DNA from: an uncultured Clostridia bacterium
Lineage (GTDB): Bacteria > Bacillota > Clostridia > Christensenellales > UBA1242
Length of the DNA: 35,554 nt
Assembly (NCBI GenBank): GCA_937891595.1
Contig: CALATF010000070.1
Location: forward strand, 1 to 35,554
Reading direction: 5' to 3'
Shown here: piece by piece, positions 1 to 8,168 of the stretch
How positions within the stretch are numbered: the stretch's first letter is position 1
Layout of the letters: each line of letters opens with the position of its first letter
The notes under the pieces: generated by a model
Seen by the model: the letters and a program-made list of their open reading frames with translations, nothing else
Told to the model about the DNA's origin: nothing
Database searches by the model: none
Translations under genes and position numbers: made by a program

Positions 1-2220
1 GTCTTTAACATCACATTCTTCAACAAATTCTTCAGTAACAATATTAGAACCTTTTTCAATTAAACGAACTTCAAGTTCTTTATTAAGTTCTTCTAAATCC
101 CATTCAAAATAAGGTTTATCATCATCAAGGCAATTATAAACAATTTTTCTTACAACATCTGGGAACATATCAAGCACTTCTTGGTGAATATCTATGCCCT
201 CTAAAACTTTATTACGTTCGGCATAAATAATTTCTCTTTGCTTGCTCATAACATCGTCATATTCTAAAACGAATTTTCTTGAAGCATAGTTTTGAGCTTC
301 AATTTTCTTTTGGGCACTCTCAATTTGTCTAGAAAGAATTTTAACTTTAAATGGAGTATCTTCATCAATCTTAAACATTTGGGCAATACTTTTCATCTTA
401 TCGCCACCAAAACGTCTTACAAGTTCATCTTCCATAGAAACATAGAAAACACTTGTACCAGGGTCACCTTGACGACCAGCACGACCACGCAACTGATTGT
501 CTATACGTCTGCTTTCATGACGTTCTGTGCCTATAATATAAAGTCCACCTAAAGCTTTAACTTCTTCTTTTTCTTTATCTGTAATTTCTTTATATTTTTT
601 TAGTGTTTCAAAATATAGCTCTTTTAAAGCTTTCATTTCGTCACTTAAAGTTGTTGTATAACCTGAAACGAGTTCAATTTCTGCAGAGCTGTATTTTTCT
701 TTAAGTTCTTTTTTAGTTAAATATTCTGGGTTGCCACCAAGCAAAATATCTGTACCACGACCAGCCATGTTTGTTGCTATAGTAACAGAACCTAATCTAC
801 CAGCTTGTGCAACAATTTCAGATTCTTGTTCGTGATTTTTAGCATTTAATACAGTGTGTCTTACTTTTTCACGTTTAAGCATTTCGCTTAAAATTTCACT
901 TTTTTCAACTGTAGCAGTACCAACAAGAATAGGTCTTCCTGTTTGATGAGCTGAAATAATTTCCCTAACAACTGCTTTAAATTTGCCTTGTTCAGTAGTA
1001 TAAATAATATCGCTTAAATCTTTTCTCTGAATAGGTAAATTTGTTGGCATTGTAACAACGTCAAGGTTATAAATGCCGTTAAATTCTGCTTCTTCAGTTT
1101 TAGCTGTACCAGTCATACCGCTAAGTTTGTCGTACATTCTAAAATAGTTTTGGAATGTGATTGTTGCAAGCGTTTTGTTTTCGTCCTTAATTTTTACACC
1201 TTCTTTAGCTTCAATAGCTTGGTGTAACCCTTCGTTATATCTTCTACCTGGCATTAAACGGCCTGTAAATTCATCAACAATAACAATTTCGTCATCTCTA
1301 ACTATATAGTTATCATCACGCTTCATAATAAAGTTTGCTTTTAAAGCATTGTTGATATGGTGGTTAAGTTCTATGTTGTTAATATCCGATAAATTATCAA
1401 CTTTAAAAAATCTTTCTGCTTTTGTAATACCGTCGTCAGTTAACCTTATTTGCTTTAGTTTTTCATCAATCTCATAATCATCTTTAGTTAAGCTTTTTGC
1501 AAACCTTTGAGCTGTATAATAAGTGTCGCTAGATTTAAAGCCTTTACCCGAAATAATAAGAGGTGTACGTGCTTCGTCAATTAAAATACTATCTACTTCG
1601 TCAACAATAGCAAAGTGTTGACCACGTTGAACTTTTTGAGAGATGTCTTGGACCATGTTATCCCTTAAATAATCAAAGCCAAGCTCATTGTTTGTACAAT
1701 ATGTGATATCACAATTATAAGCTTCTTTTTTATCTTTTTCATCCATATTAGAAATTGCAACACCAACAGTAAGTCCTAAGAATTTGTGAACTTTACCCAT
1801 CCACTCAGCGTCTCTTTTTGCAAGATATTCGTTAACTGTAACAACGTGAACGCCCTTCCCTGTTAATGCGTTTAAGTAAGCTGGTAATGTAGAAACCAAA
1901 GTTTTACCTTCACCTGTACGCATTTCGGCAATTCTGCCTTGATGCAAAGCAATACCACCAAGAATTTGAACATGGAAATGTTTCATGCCTAAAACTCTTT
2001 TACTAGCTTCTCTTACTGCAGCATATGCATCTGGCAAAATATCATTTAAAGTTTCGCCCTTACTAAGCCTTTCCTTTAAAAGCTTAGTAGTTTTCATTAA
2101 ATCTAAGTCTGTCTTTTTTGAATAAACTTCATCAAGGTCTTCGACTTTTTGTGCAATTTTTTCTAATTTTTTAATACTTCTTGCGTTATCTGAACCAAAA
2201 ATAGCAGATAAAAATCCCAT
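1..2220 (-). CDS. secA: SecA preprotein translocase ATPase (C-terminal end outside window)
   Basis: SecA is the cytoplasmic motor that drives unfolded preproteins through the SecYEG channel. I translated this frame by hand: it is open from the ATG at 2220 to base 1 (740 codons) with no stop, so the C-terminus lies beyond the left edge. Walker A MRTGEGKT is at residues 100-107, the DEVDS Walker B (DEAD-like) motif at 207-211, and the motor motif NMAGRGTD at 484-491. The helical wing and scaffold follow (ESRRIDNQLRGRAGRQGDPG is recognisable). The start has a good ribosome site (AGGAG, 7 bases upstream). Firmicutes SecA is usually about 840-900 residues, so roughly 100-160 are missing. No frameshift was seen. 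Confidence 0.97.
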   Translation of the reverse strand, partial: MGFLSAIFGSDNARSIKKLEKIAQKVEDLDEVYSKKTDLDLMKTTKLLKERLSKGETLNDILPDAYAAVREASKRVLGMKHFHVQILGGIALHQGRIAEMRTGEGKTLVSTLPAYLNALTGKGVHVVTVNEYLAKRDAEWMGKVHKFLGLTVGVAISNMDEKDKKEAYNCDITYCTNNELGFDYLRDNMVQDISQKVQRGQHFAIVDEVDSILIDEARTPLIISGKGFKSSDTYYTAQRFAKSLTKDDYEIDEKLKQIRLTDDGITKAERFFKVDNLSDINNIELNHHINNALKANFIMKRDDNYIVRDDEIVIVDEFTGRLMPGRRYNEGLHQAIEAKEGVKIKDENKTLATITFQNYFRMYDKLSGMTGTAKTEEAEFNGIYNLDVVTMPTNLPIQRKDLSDIIYTTEQGKFKAVVREIISAHQTGRPILVGTATVEKSEILSEMLKREKVRHTVLNAKNHEQESEIVAQAGRLGSVTIATNMAGRGTDILLGGNPEYLTKKELKEKYSSAEIELVSGYTTTLSDEMKALKELYFETLKKYKEITDKEKEEVKALGGLYIIGTERHESRRIDNQLRGRAGRQGDPGTSVFYVSMEDELVRRFGGDKMKSIAQMFKIDEDTPFKVKILSRQIESAQKKIEAQNYASRKFVLEYDDVMSKQREIIYAERNKVLEGIDIHQEVLDMFPDVVRKIVYNCLDDDKPYFEWDLEELNKELEVRLIEKGSNIVTEEFVEECDVKD

Positions 2221-2313
2221 AATATAATTTCTCCTAATAGAAAGTATTTTACTACATTTTACATAAAAATAAAAGGTTTTTTTTCAGTTTGATAAAAACC
2301 CACAAAAAAACTT

Positions 2314-2364
2314 AAAAAAGCCGTTAAAAACAATGTATTTTCATTGTTTAACGACTTTGTTTTT
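2314..2364 (-). terminator. Intrinsic terminator after comFC
   Basis: A long stem (bases 2320-2335 pair with 2342-2355, GTCGTTAAACAATG on the minus strand) is followed on the minus strand by a run of six T. It lies 9 bases past the comFC stop. A T-rich stretch on the plus side too means it could work in both directions. Confidence 0.8.
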
Positions 2365-2372
2365 AATTATTT

Positions 2373-3101
2373 TTAAGAATGACAAAAAGTTATACCATAA
2401 ATTTTATTAGCACCTTTATTTTTTAAAAGTTTTGCTATTTCATTCATTGTTGCACCCGTAGTTATAACATCATCTACAATTAAAATATTTTTGCTTTTAA
2501 CTAAATTAATATCACTTATTTCAAAAGCTTTGCTTAAGTTATTAGCTCTTTCAACTTTTGTTAAATGAGTTTGTGACTCTGTGTTAACAATCCTTTTTAT
2601 AATATTACCATCAAAACTAATATTAACTTCGTTTGATAATTTTTCAGCCAAAATTTGTGCTTGGTTAAATCCCCTATTCTTTAATCTTTCCTTACTAATA
2701 GGAACACAAGTAATTACATCTATTTTATTAAAATCGCTTTTATAAAATAAATCTAATAAAAATGGCAAAATAGAGTTTGCAATATACTCGTCTTTATTAT
2801 ATTTAAATTTGTATACTAGTTTCTTGGCAGTCTTTTCATATCTACTAACACTAATAACTTTATCAAAATATCTTTTATAAGTTTTACAGTTATTACAATA
2901 TTTAGTAAAGCTGTTTAAATCTTCGCCACATTTTACACAAGGATTTTTAATAAACTGTATATTATCTAAACATTTATTACAAAGATGATATTTATTTTCT
3001 TCTTTTATTTCATCGTTACAATTATAACAAGTAAAATTACTTGGAAATAATTCTTCTATAAAGTTATCTTTAATTTTAATAAAAAATTCTTTAATTTTCA
3101 T
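2373..3101 (-). CDS. comFC: ComFC-like phosphoribosyltransferase-domain protein
   Basis: This is a ComF/GntX family protein of normal length (242 aa). In naturally competent bacteria ComFC is needed for DNA uptake and transformation; in others the role is less clear. The N-terminus carries four CxxC pairs (C25/C28, C41/C44, C55/C58, C69/C72), consistent with two zinc sites. The C-terminal half is a type I phosphoribosyltransferase fold with the PRPP loop VDDVITTGAT at residues 209-218. Its ATG directly abuts the stop codon of the upstream XRE-type gene, so the two are almost certainly cotranscribed and translationally coupled. A terminator follows. No comFA helicase is next to it. Family assignment is sure; a role in transformation here is inference. 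Confidence 0.93.
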   Translation of the reverse strand: MKIKEFFIKIKDNFIEELFPSNFTCYNCNDEIKEENKYHLCNKCLDNIQFIKNPCVKCGEDLNSFTKYCNNCKTYKRYFDKVISVSRYEKTAKKLVYKFKYNKDEYIANSILPFLLDLFYKSDFNKIDVITCVPISKERLKNRGFNQAQILAEKLSNEVNISFDGNIIKRIVNTESQTHLTKVERANNLSKAFEISDINLVKSKNILIVDDVITTGATMNEIAKLLKNKGANKIYGITFCHS

Positions 3102-3422
3102 TTACGCCTTTAATTTTTTCATTAAATCTATAATAGTTTGTTTATTATCACTAGAAAGATTATTAAATAATTCTAATACATTTTTATCTTCTTTATTAAA
3201 TTGTTCACCCAAATAAAAAAAGTCTTGCGCTGTAATATCTACAACATCAAAAAAATCAAGCAAAGTACTAACTTTCAATTCAACGCTTTTATTTTCTATC
3301 CTTTTCATAAATTGCTCGCTATAACCAAGCCTTAAACTTGTTTCCCTTGCAGATAAATTAGCTTTGTTTCTAAAGAAGCCCATTCTATTAATAACATCAT
3401 TATAATCTATTTTTCTATTCAT
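3102..3422 (-). CDS. XRE-family helix-turn-helix regulator
   Basis: This 106-aa protein has one HTH_XRE domain at about residues 14-70: RNKANLSARETSLRLGYS forms the first helices, followed by QFMKRIENKS. The C-terminus is a short acidic/helical tail (LSSDNKQTIIDLMKKLKA). It is probably a DNA-binding repressor. Its start has an AGGGG ribosome site. A perfect 9-base inverted repeat lies just upstream, which suggests autoregulation. It sits immediately before comFC with no gap, so it may control comFC; that is inference. No phage or toxin partner is visible nearby. Confidence 0.85.
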   Translation of the reverse strand: MNRKIDYNDVINRMGFFRNKANLSARETSLRLGYSEQFMKRIENKSVELKVSTLLDFFDVVDITAQDFFYLGEQFNKEDKNVLELFNNLSSDNKQTIIDLMKKLKA

Positions 3423-3444
3423 GGTAAAACCCCTAATAAAATCC

Positions 3445-3467
3445 TAATATTAGTTTATCTAATATTA
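3445..3467. promoter_or_regulatory. Candidate operator of the XRE regulator
   Basis: A perfect inverted repeat, TAATATTAG - TTTAT - CTAATATTA, lies 23-45 bases upstream of the XRE-type start codon. The arms and 5-base spacer suit a dimeric HTH repressor. I could not place a convincing -35/-10 pair around it. In such AT-rich DNA a chance palindrome is possible. Confidence 0.45.
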
Positions 3468-3600
3468 AAAAATTTACCTATTCATAGAATGACCTTAAAA
3501 ATAAATTTTGTACCAAATATCAAACATTATATGACCTATTATTAAGTATTTGAGACAAAATATGACTATAGGTTTAAAATAAAAAAATAAAAGCAATTAT

Positions 3601-3629
3601 AAAAAACCACTAAAATATAGTGGTTTTTT
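3601..3629 (-). terminator. Intrinsic terminator after recD2
   Basis: Stem CCACTA/TAGTGG extended by A6/T6, with a 5-base loop and a run of T after it on the minus strand. It overlaps the recD2 stop codon. The rest of the 3423-3627 gap holds only the XRE upstream region. Confidence 0.8.
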
Positions 3630-5862
3630 AATTATACAATTCATCTGTTTTAGCTTTTTGAAGTTTTAAAAGTTCTTCAAGCATACTATAACGTTTTGCA
3701 GTAAAGTTGTTGTAAATCATTCTTGCAATATTCTTTTTAGGGCCAACAAGAACAACTAATTTTTTTGCCCTTGTTACCGCTGTATACAAAAGATTTCTTG
3801 TAATAATTTGATTAGACCCTGCAACCACTGGAATAACTACCGCGTCAAACTCGCTACCCTGACTTTTATGAATGGTTGTAGCATAACAAATTTGAAGTTC
3901 TAATGCTTCTGTTTTAGAATACGTGCAAACTCTTTCATCATCAAAAAGAACTTTCGTTTCGCCTGTTTGATAATCAATTTCTATAATTTTGCCCATATCA
4001 CCATTAAAAACACCTTTGCCTATTTCAAACATATCACCTGCTTCTTTAGACCATTCTAGTTCGTAATTATTTACCATTTGCATTACTTTATCGCCTTGCC
4101 TAAAAAAGCGTGTTTCAAAGTGAAGTTCTGTTTTCTTTAAACTGCTTGGGTTAATTTGTTCTTGTAACTTTTTATTTAAATTTTCAACACCACAAATACC
4201 TGATTTCATTGCGCACAAAACTTGAATATCCTCTGCCTTACATTTTAAAAACTTAGGAAGCCTGTTTACTGTTAAATCTACTATACAATTAAACATATCC
4301 TCCGTTTCCACTCTGCCTTCATAAAAAAAATCAGTACTTTTATTTGATAAATCTGGCATTTTACCTTCGTTAATAAGGTGAGCATTACTTACAATTAAAC
4401 TTTTATCATCTTGCCTATAAATATGTGAAAGTTTAACACAATCAATTACATGACTTGCAATTAAATCATGCAATACATTCCCTGCTCCAACACTTGGTAA
4501 CTGATCTTTATCCCCAACTAAAATTAATTTACACGTATTAGGCAATGCTTTTAAAAGATTATAAAACAACGCAACGTCCACCATGGAAAGTTCGTCAATA
4601 ATAACAACATCTGCCACCAACTTGTTTTTTTCGTTGTAATTAAAAAATGAGTTATCCCCCTCTTTAAAACTTACTTCTAAAGCCCTATGAATTGTGCTTG
4701 CTTTATAATTACAAGCCTCACTTAACCTTTTTGAAGCCCTTCCAGTAGGTGCCAACAAAAATATTTTGTTGGAATATTTTTTTAACGACTGCAAAATACA
4801 TTTAACAATAGTTGTTTTACCTGTACCTGGCCCACCTGTTATTATGCTTACCTGTCCGGTAACAGCACTTCTAATAGCTTCTTTTTGGTCTGCGTGAAGT
4901 GAAATTTTATTAATCCTTTCATACTCTTTAATTTCTTCATCAAAGTCTATAGAAATTTCAGTTTTAGATATGTTTAATAAATTAAGTTTACTAGCTATAC
5001 TACTTTCCATAATATAATATTTTTTTAAACATATGCATTCAACATCTTTATAATTAAATACTTTTATAGTGCTTTCTATTTCTAATTTTTCAATCTCTTG
5101 TTCAAAAATTTCTATAAATCTATCTACATCTAAATTTAAAAGTTTTAAAGTAAAATCTTGCAACTCTATTTTAGGCAAATAAGTATTGCCATTTTTTTCA
5201 CTATTTTCTTTTAAAACATGCAAAATACCTGCCCTAACCCTAAAGTTAGAGTAAAAATCAATTCCCATTTTAGTAGCAATCCTATCAGCAGTCAAAAAGC
5301 CAACCCCGTCGATATCTTCTACTAATAAATAAGGATTATCGGAAACCAAATTTATAGTTTTGTCTTTGTAAAAATTAAAGATTTTTACTGCTAAATTTGT
5401 TGAAATATCATAACTTTGCAAGAAGATAACGGCATCTTGCATTTTACGAATGTCGTTGTAATATTGCCCTATTTCTAGTGCTTTTTTAGTGCTTATACCC
5501 CTTACTTCACTAAGCCTGCTAGGTGCATATTCTAAAATGCTTAGGGTATCTTCTTTAAATTTGTTAACAATGCTTTCAGCAGTAACAGGGCCTATCCCTT
5601 TTATAAGCCCACTAGCAAGATATTTTTTAATACTTTCAATGCTTTTTGGTTTTAAAACTTCAATAGAATTAAAAGCAAACTGTTCACCAAACTTATTATT
5701 TTTTACAAATTGTCCCTCTAGTTCTACATCTTCACCAACATTTACACTAAGGCATTTGCCAACACAGGTTAAAAGATTACCTTCATAATCTATATTTAGT
5801 ACAGTATAACCGTTATCACTATTTTTAAAAATAATATCTTCAACACAACCACTAATTTTCAT
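3628..5862 (-). CDS. recD2: RecD2-type ATP-dependent DNA helicase
   Basis: RecD2 is a 5'-3' superfamily 1B helicase found without RecBC and linked to DNA repair and replication-fork maintenance. The 744-aa length is normal. The N-terminal OB-like region (1-75) is followed by helix-hairpin-helix repeats (for example LIKGIGPVTAESIVNKF near 86-102 and VEDIDGVGFLTADRI near 181-195). Motor motifs: Walker A GGPGTGKTT (343-351), motif Ia APTGRASKRL (371-380), Walker B VVIIDELSM (419-427), GDKDQLPSVG (450-459), and the C-terminal UvrD-like YATTIHKSQGSEFD and YTAVTRAKK. The ATG at 5862 lacks a clear Shine-Dalgarno sequence, but the protein starts where the family starts. An inverted repeat (CTTGTTT-N5-AAACAAG, 5879-5897) lies in its leader. 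Confidence 0.95.
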   Translation of the reverse strand: MKISGCVEDIIFKNSDNGYTVLNIDYEGNLLTCVGKCLSVNVGEDVELEGQFVKNNKFGEQFAFNSIEVLKPKSIESIKKYLASGLIKGIGPVTAESIVNKFKEDTLSILEYAPSRLSEVRGISTKKALEIGQYYNDIRKMQDAVIFLQSYDISTNLAVKIFNFYKDKTINLVSDNPYLLVEDIDGVGFLTADRIATKMGIDFYSNFRVRAGILHVLKENSEKNGNTYLPKIELQDFTLKLLNLDVDRFIEIFEQEIEKLEIESTIKVFNYKDVECICLKKYYIMESSIASKLNLLNISKTEISIDFDEEIKEYERINKISLHADQKEAIRSAVTGQVSIITGGPGTGKTTIVKCILQSLKKYSNKIFLLAPTGRASKRLSEACNYKASTIHRALEVSFKEGDNSFFNYNEKNKLVADVVIIDELSMVDVALFYNLLKALPNTCKLILVGDKDQLPSVGAGNVLHDLIASHVIDCVKLSHIYRQDDKSLIVSNAHLINEGKMPDLSNKSTDFFYEGRVETEDMFNCIVDLTVNRLPKFLKCKAEDIQVLCAMKSGICGVENLNKKLQEQINPSSLKKTELHFETRFFRQGDKVMQMVNNYELEWSKEAGDMFEIGKGVFNGDMGKIIEIDYQTGETKVLFDDERVCTYSKTEALELQICYATTIHKSQGSEFDAVVIPVVAGSNQIITRNLLYTAVTRAKKLVVLVGPKKNIARMIYNNFTAKRYSMLEELLKLQKAKTDELYN

Positions 5863-5878
5863 TATGATTAAAGTTTAT

Positions 5879-5897
5879 CTTGTTTATTTAAAACAAG
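5879..5897. promoter_or_regulatory. Inverted repeat in recD2 leader
   Basis: CTTGTTT-ATTTA-AAACAAG is a perfect 7-base inverted repeat 17-35 bases upstream of the recD2 ATG, with no T run. It may be an operator or an mRNA hairpin. It does not match the LexA box (CGAAC-N4-GTTCG). Confidence 0.3.
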
Positions 5898-5950
5898 CAA
5901 GTTTTTAAACTGAAAATATATTTAAAATTAAATTTTTAAAACTAATAATT

Positions 5951-5983
5951 AAAAAAGAAACCTTAAAATTTAAAGTTTCTTTA
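5951..5983 (-). terminator. Terminator after small paralog 1
   Basis: An AAAGAAAC/GTTTCTTT stem, extendable to about 13 pairs with one mismatch, overlaps the stop codon and is followed by A6 (T6 on the minus strand). Confidence 0.65.
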
Positions 5984-6436
5984 TTCCTGACTAGCACTTT
6001 GACTAGCGTTATATTCTTCTATATTAATTTCTCTTGTTCTATCATGATAATATGCAAAATAAATATGGGTTTCATCTGTACTTAAATCTTTAACCTTACC
6101 ATTATTTTCAATAATAAACCCGCTATAAGATTTTTGAGGCTTGTTATTTTCATCTAACAAAGTTTTAGTTTCCAAAGACATAAAGGTATCGCCCATCATA
6201 AACTCTGCACTAATACCTTTGTCTACACCTTCTTCGCTTTCTTCCTTGTATAATTGAGTTACATATTTTTGCAAAATACCATCTTTTTCTTTTGCATAAA
6301 TTGTAGTGTAAAGTTTGTCATCTTCACTAAGAAACCTTACAACACCCTTTTTGTTAATACTTTGGCATATACTTTCATATTCATTTTTAATATCATAAGG
6401 TTTAACTTTTGAATAAAATCTATTTGCAAAATTCAT
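5981..6436 (-). CDS. Small orphan-family protein, paralog 1
   Basis: I do not recognise this 151-aa protein. It belongs to a family of five neighbouring paralogs. Shared features are an N-terminal helix ending in a pattern like IxxxYExI...GV..L.....LY...Y (here DIKNEYESICQSINKKGVVRFL, then LYTTIYAKEKDG), then predicted beta strands, then the family motif Y-S/T-G-F-x(3)-NG-x-V (here YSGFIIENNGKV, about 106-117) and a Ser/Gln/Glu-rich tail (SQSASQE). There is no signal peptide or membrane segment, so it is probably cytosolic. The start has CGGAG upstream. It begins 17 bases after paralog 2 ends, so the two form one transcript driven by the promoter at 6922-6950. Confidence 0.8.
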   Translation of the reverse strand: MNFANRFYSKVKPYDIKNEYESICQSINKKGVVRFLSEDDKLYTTIYAKEKDGILQKYVTQLYKEESEEGVDKGISAEFMMGDTFMSLETKTLLDENNKPQKSYSGFIIENNGKVKDLSTDETHIYFAYYHDRTREINIEEYNASQSASQE

Positions 6437-6453
6437 AAATTACTCCGTTGTAA

Positions 6454-6894
6454 TTAAACAGCATCCATATTATTAATAATTTCTTGATTGCAATCACTTT
6501 TAGTAATGTCCGGATTAAAATTATTAACATCACTTATTAATTCGTCCATACCCTTTATACAATCTTCATCTTCTAAATAATTTACATGCCCATTATTGTT
6601 TACAACAAAACCTTTGTATTCAGGAACTTCAAAACCTTGCCTTGAAAAAAATGCAAAACAATTATTACTTTCAGCCATTGTACAAACTTTATAATTTTGT
6701 TCTTCAAGACTTGTTGCTTGGAATAATATTTTTTTAGTTTCACTATTTTTATTAAAAACAAATAAATTACAAAAAGCATTTTCATCTTCCCAAATTTTAT
6801 AAAACCCTATTTGGTCTTTACCTTTTGCAGATATATAAAAATCTCCTATAATTTCTCTTATTGAAGCTTCTTCATTATAAAAAGTTCTTTGCAT
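6454..6894 (-). CDS. Small orphan-family protein, paralog 2
   Basis: A 146-aa protein of unknown function and the most diverged member of the five-gene family. It keeps the general order: an N-terminal helix (SIREIIGDFYISAKGKDQIGFYKI), a strand-rich centre, and the motif YKGFVVNNNGHV (about 90-101), followed by an acidic helical tail (CIKGMDELISDV). It has five Cys residues, more than its relatives. There is no signal peptide. The start has AAAGGG upstream. It is the first gene of a two-gene transcript with paralog 1. The same-strand ORF inside it in another frame is a shadow. Confidence 0.78.
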   Translation of the reverse strand: MQRTFYNEEASIREIIGDFYISAKGKDQIGFYKIWEDENAFCNLFVFNKNSETKKILFQATSLEEQNYKVCTMAESNNCFAFFSRQGFEVPEYKGFVVNNNGHVNYLEDEDCIKGMDELISDVNNFNPDITKSDCNQEIINNMDAV

Positions 6895-6921
6895 TTTTAT
6901 ACCCTTTTAATTACCGCAAAC

Positions 6922-6950
6922 ATTTTACACTAAATAATTTTTAATATCAA
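6922..6950 (-). promoter_or_regulatory. Sigma-A-type promoter of paralogs 2-1
   Basis: On the minus strand, TTGATA (6945-6950), a 17-base spacer and TAAAAT (6922-6927). The -35 box is preceded by CTA, as in several other promoters here. Confidence 0.6.
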
Positions 6951-6984
6951 TAGTTAATTTACACAATAAAATTATTTGCTACAT

Positions 6985-7013
6985 AAAAAAATCTACTGAT
7001 TATAGTAGATTTT
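6985..7013 (-). terminator. Terminator after small paralog 3
   Basis: Stem AAAATCTACT/AGTAGATTTT with a 6-base loop, followed on the minus strand by T6. It lies 12 bases past the paralog 3 stop codon. Confidence 0.8.
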
Positions 7014-7024
7014 AAATTTTTTAT

Positions 7025-7465
7025 TTATTCTTGAACTGGATCTTGAGATGCTTGAAGAATATGGTTTTCAAAGCTATTTAACATTTCAGCTGTATCTGCA
7101 TACAAATCAGAAGCTTCTTGACCGTTAATTCTTGATATCATACCTGAGTGCTCGTTAATTGAAAAAGCAGTATAATTTGGTTTTCCACCAAAATAGCTAG
7201 TTGCAGATATAGAAGTGAAATTTTCACCTTCTTTAAATCTTATACCATTGTTTCTTTCAACGCCATCATAATAAGAATAAGAAATATAAGAATTTACCTC
7301 ACCTTTGTCGTTTTCAATTCCGTAATATTTAGCTTCGAAATTATTTGATTCTTCTAAAACAGCTACTCCTTCGTTGGCTCGACTAACTGCATTAATGGTA
7401 TTAAATAAATCTAATTGTTCTCTTTGACTAACTTCTTTATTTAAAAAAACTTGTTCTAATGACAT
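7025..7465 (-). CDS. Small orphan-family protein, paralog 3
   Basis: A 146-aa protein of unknown function. Family features: an N-terminal helix (QREQLDLFNTINAV), GVAVLEE then FEAKYYG matching the GV..L.....Y...Y pattern, a beta-rich centre (SYISYSYYDGVER), then YTAFSINEHSGMI (about 107-119) in place of the usual YTGF..D.NG.V, and a tail ASQDPVQE very like that of paralog 1. There is no signal peptide or membrane segment. It is monocistronic, with its own promoter (7497-7525) and terminator. AGAGG ribosome site. Confidence 0.8.
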   Translation of the reverse strand: MSLEQVFLNKEVSQREQLDLFNTINAVSRANEGVAVLEESNNFEAKYYGIENDKGEVNSYISYSYYDGVERNNGIRFKEGENFTSISATSYFGGKPNYTAFSINEHSGMISRINGQEASDLYADTAEMLNSFENHILQASQDPVQE

Positions 7466-7496
7466 TTATCTATTCCTCTTTTTATTTACTAAACGA

Positions 7497-7525
7497 ATTA
7501 TACCACACTATTTTAAACTATTCAA
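7497..7525 (-). promoter_or_regulatory. Sigma-A-type promoter of paralog 3
   Basis: Near-consensus on the minus strand: TTGAAT (7520-7525), 17-base spacer, TATAAT (7497-7502). CTA precedes the -35 box. The predicted start lies about 25 bases before the ATG. Confidence 0.75.
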
Positions 7526-7596
7526 TAGCCTTTTTTTAGCTATATTATACAAATTTATATGAAAAAACTTAATAAAAATTTTACATAAAAGATTTT

Positions 7597-7629
7597 AAAA
7601 AAAGAGAAACTTAATATTCCTCTTTTTAA
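7597..7629 (-). terminator. Weak terminator after small paralog 4
   Basis: AAAAAGAG pairs with CTCTTTTT across a 13-base loop, with a T run next to it on the minus strand. The stem is short and poor in GC. Confidence 0.45.
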
Positions 7630-7639
7630 TAAAAGTATT

Positions 7640-8080
7640 TTAAGGGTTAGCTTCTGGTGCATCTTGAATATTACTTATTTCATCAATTCTTCCTTTTACT
7701 TGAATTAACAAACTTTCTGCCTGTAGAGGGTTAAATTTATTAACCTCTCCATTATCATCCATAGAAAAGCCTGTATGAGAAACAATAAGTCTTGTTCCAG
7801 AAAAATAATATTTTTGACCTACATTAACAAATTGTCCATCTTCATCTTTATAAGAGCATTCAACTTTACCAGCTGCCATTTCTTCAGTCTCATCATATTC
7901 ATTAACCAAATAACCACAGTTCCCATCGTTATAAAAAGCAGAGTACAAACCGTTACTATCTTGTAATTTTGTTACACCTATTTTTGAAACTTTTTCAGCA
8001 ACTTGTTCATATTCACTTTTAATTTCTTGAGGATTAAATTTCTTTACCCCAAAGTATCTATCTAAAAATTCATTTTTCAT
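7640..8080 (-). CDS. Small orphan-family protein, paralog 4
   Basis: A 146-aa protein of unknown function and the clearest representative of the family. Order: an N-terminal segment (FLDRYFGVKKFNPQEI), helix IKSEYEQVAEKVSKIGVTKL, LYSAFYNDGNCGYL, a central strand region (GQFVNVGQKYYFSG), the motif HTGFSMDDNGEVNKF (about 103-117), then an amphipathic helix AESLLIQVKGRIDEI and a short polar tail ending in EANP. No secretion or membrane signal is visible. GGGGAG ribosome site. It has its own near-consensus promoter. Confidence 0.82.
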   Translation of the reverse strand: MKNEFLDRYFGVKKFNPQEIKSEYEQVAEKVSKIGVTKLQDSNGLYSAFYNDGNCGYLVNEYDETEEMAAGKVECSYKDEDGQFVNVGQKYYFSGTRLIVSHTGFSMDDNGEVNKFNPLQAESLLIQVKGRIDEISNIQDAPEANP

Positions 8081-8101
8081 TTAGTTTATCTCCCCAAAAT
8101 G

Positions 8102-8130
8102 TTTATAGCATACCTTTTTTAAATTTTCAA
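8102..8130 (-). promoter_or_regulatory. Sigma-A-type promoter of paralog 4
   Basis: TTGAAA (8125-8130), 17-base spacer, TATAAA (8102-8107) on the minus strand, with CTA before the -35 box. Confidence 0.7.
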
Positions 8131-8168
8131 TAGTAAATTTTTTTAAATTTAAAAATTAAATTAAAAAA

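Noticed and set aside
5863..5980. LexA (SOS) box before recD2
   Set aside because: The inverted repeat there does not contain the CGAAC-N4-GTTCG pattern.
6600..6785. 61-codon ORF within small paralog 2
   Set aside because: Same-strand alternative frame of a gene supported by family similarity; no ribosome site of its own.
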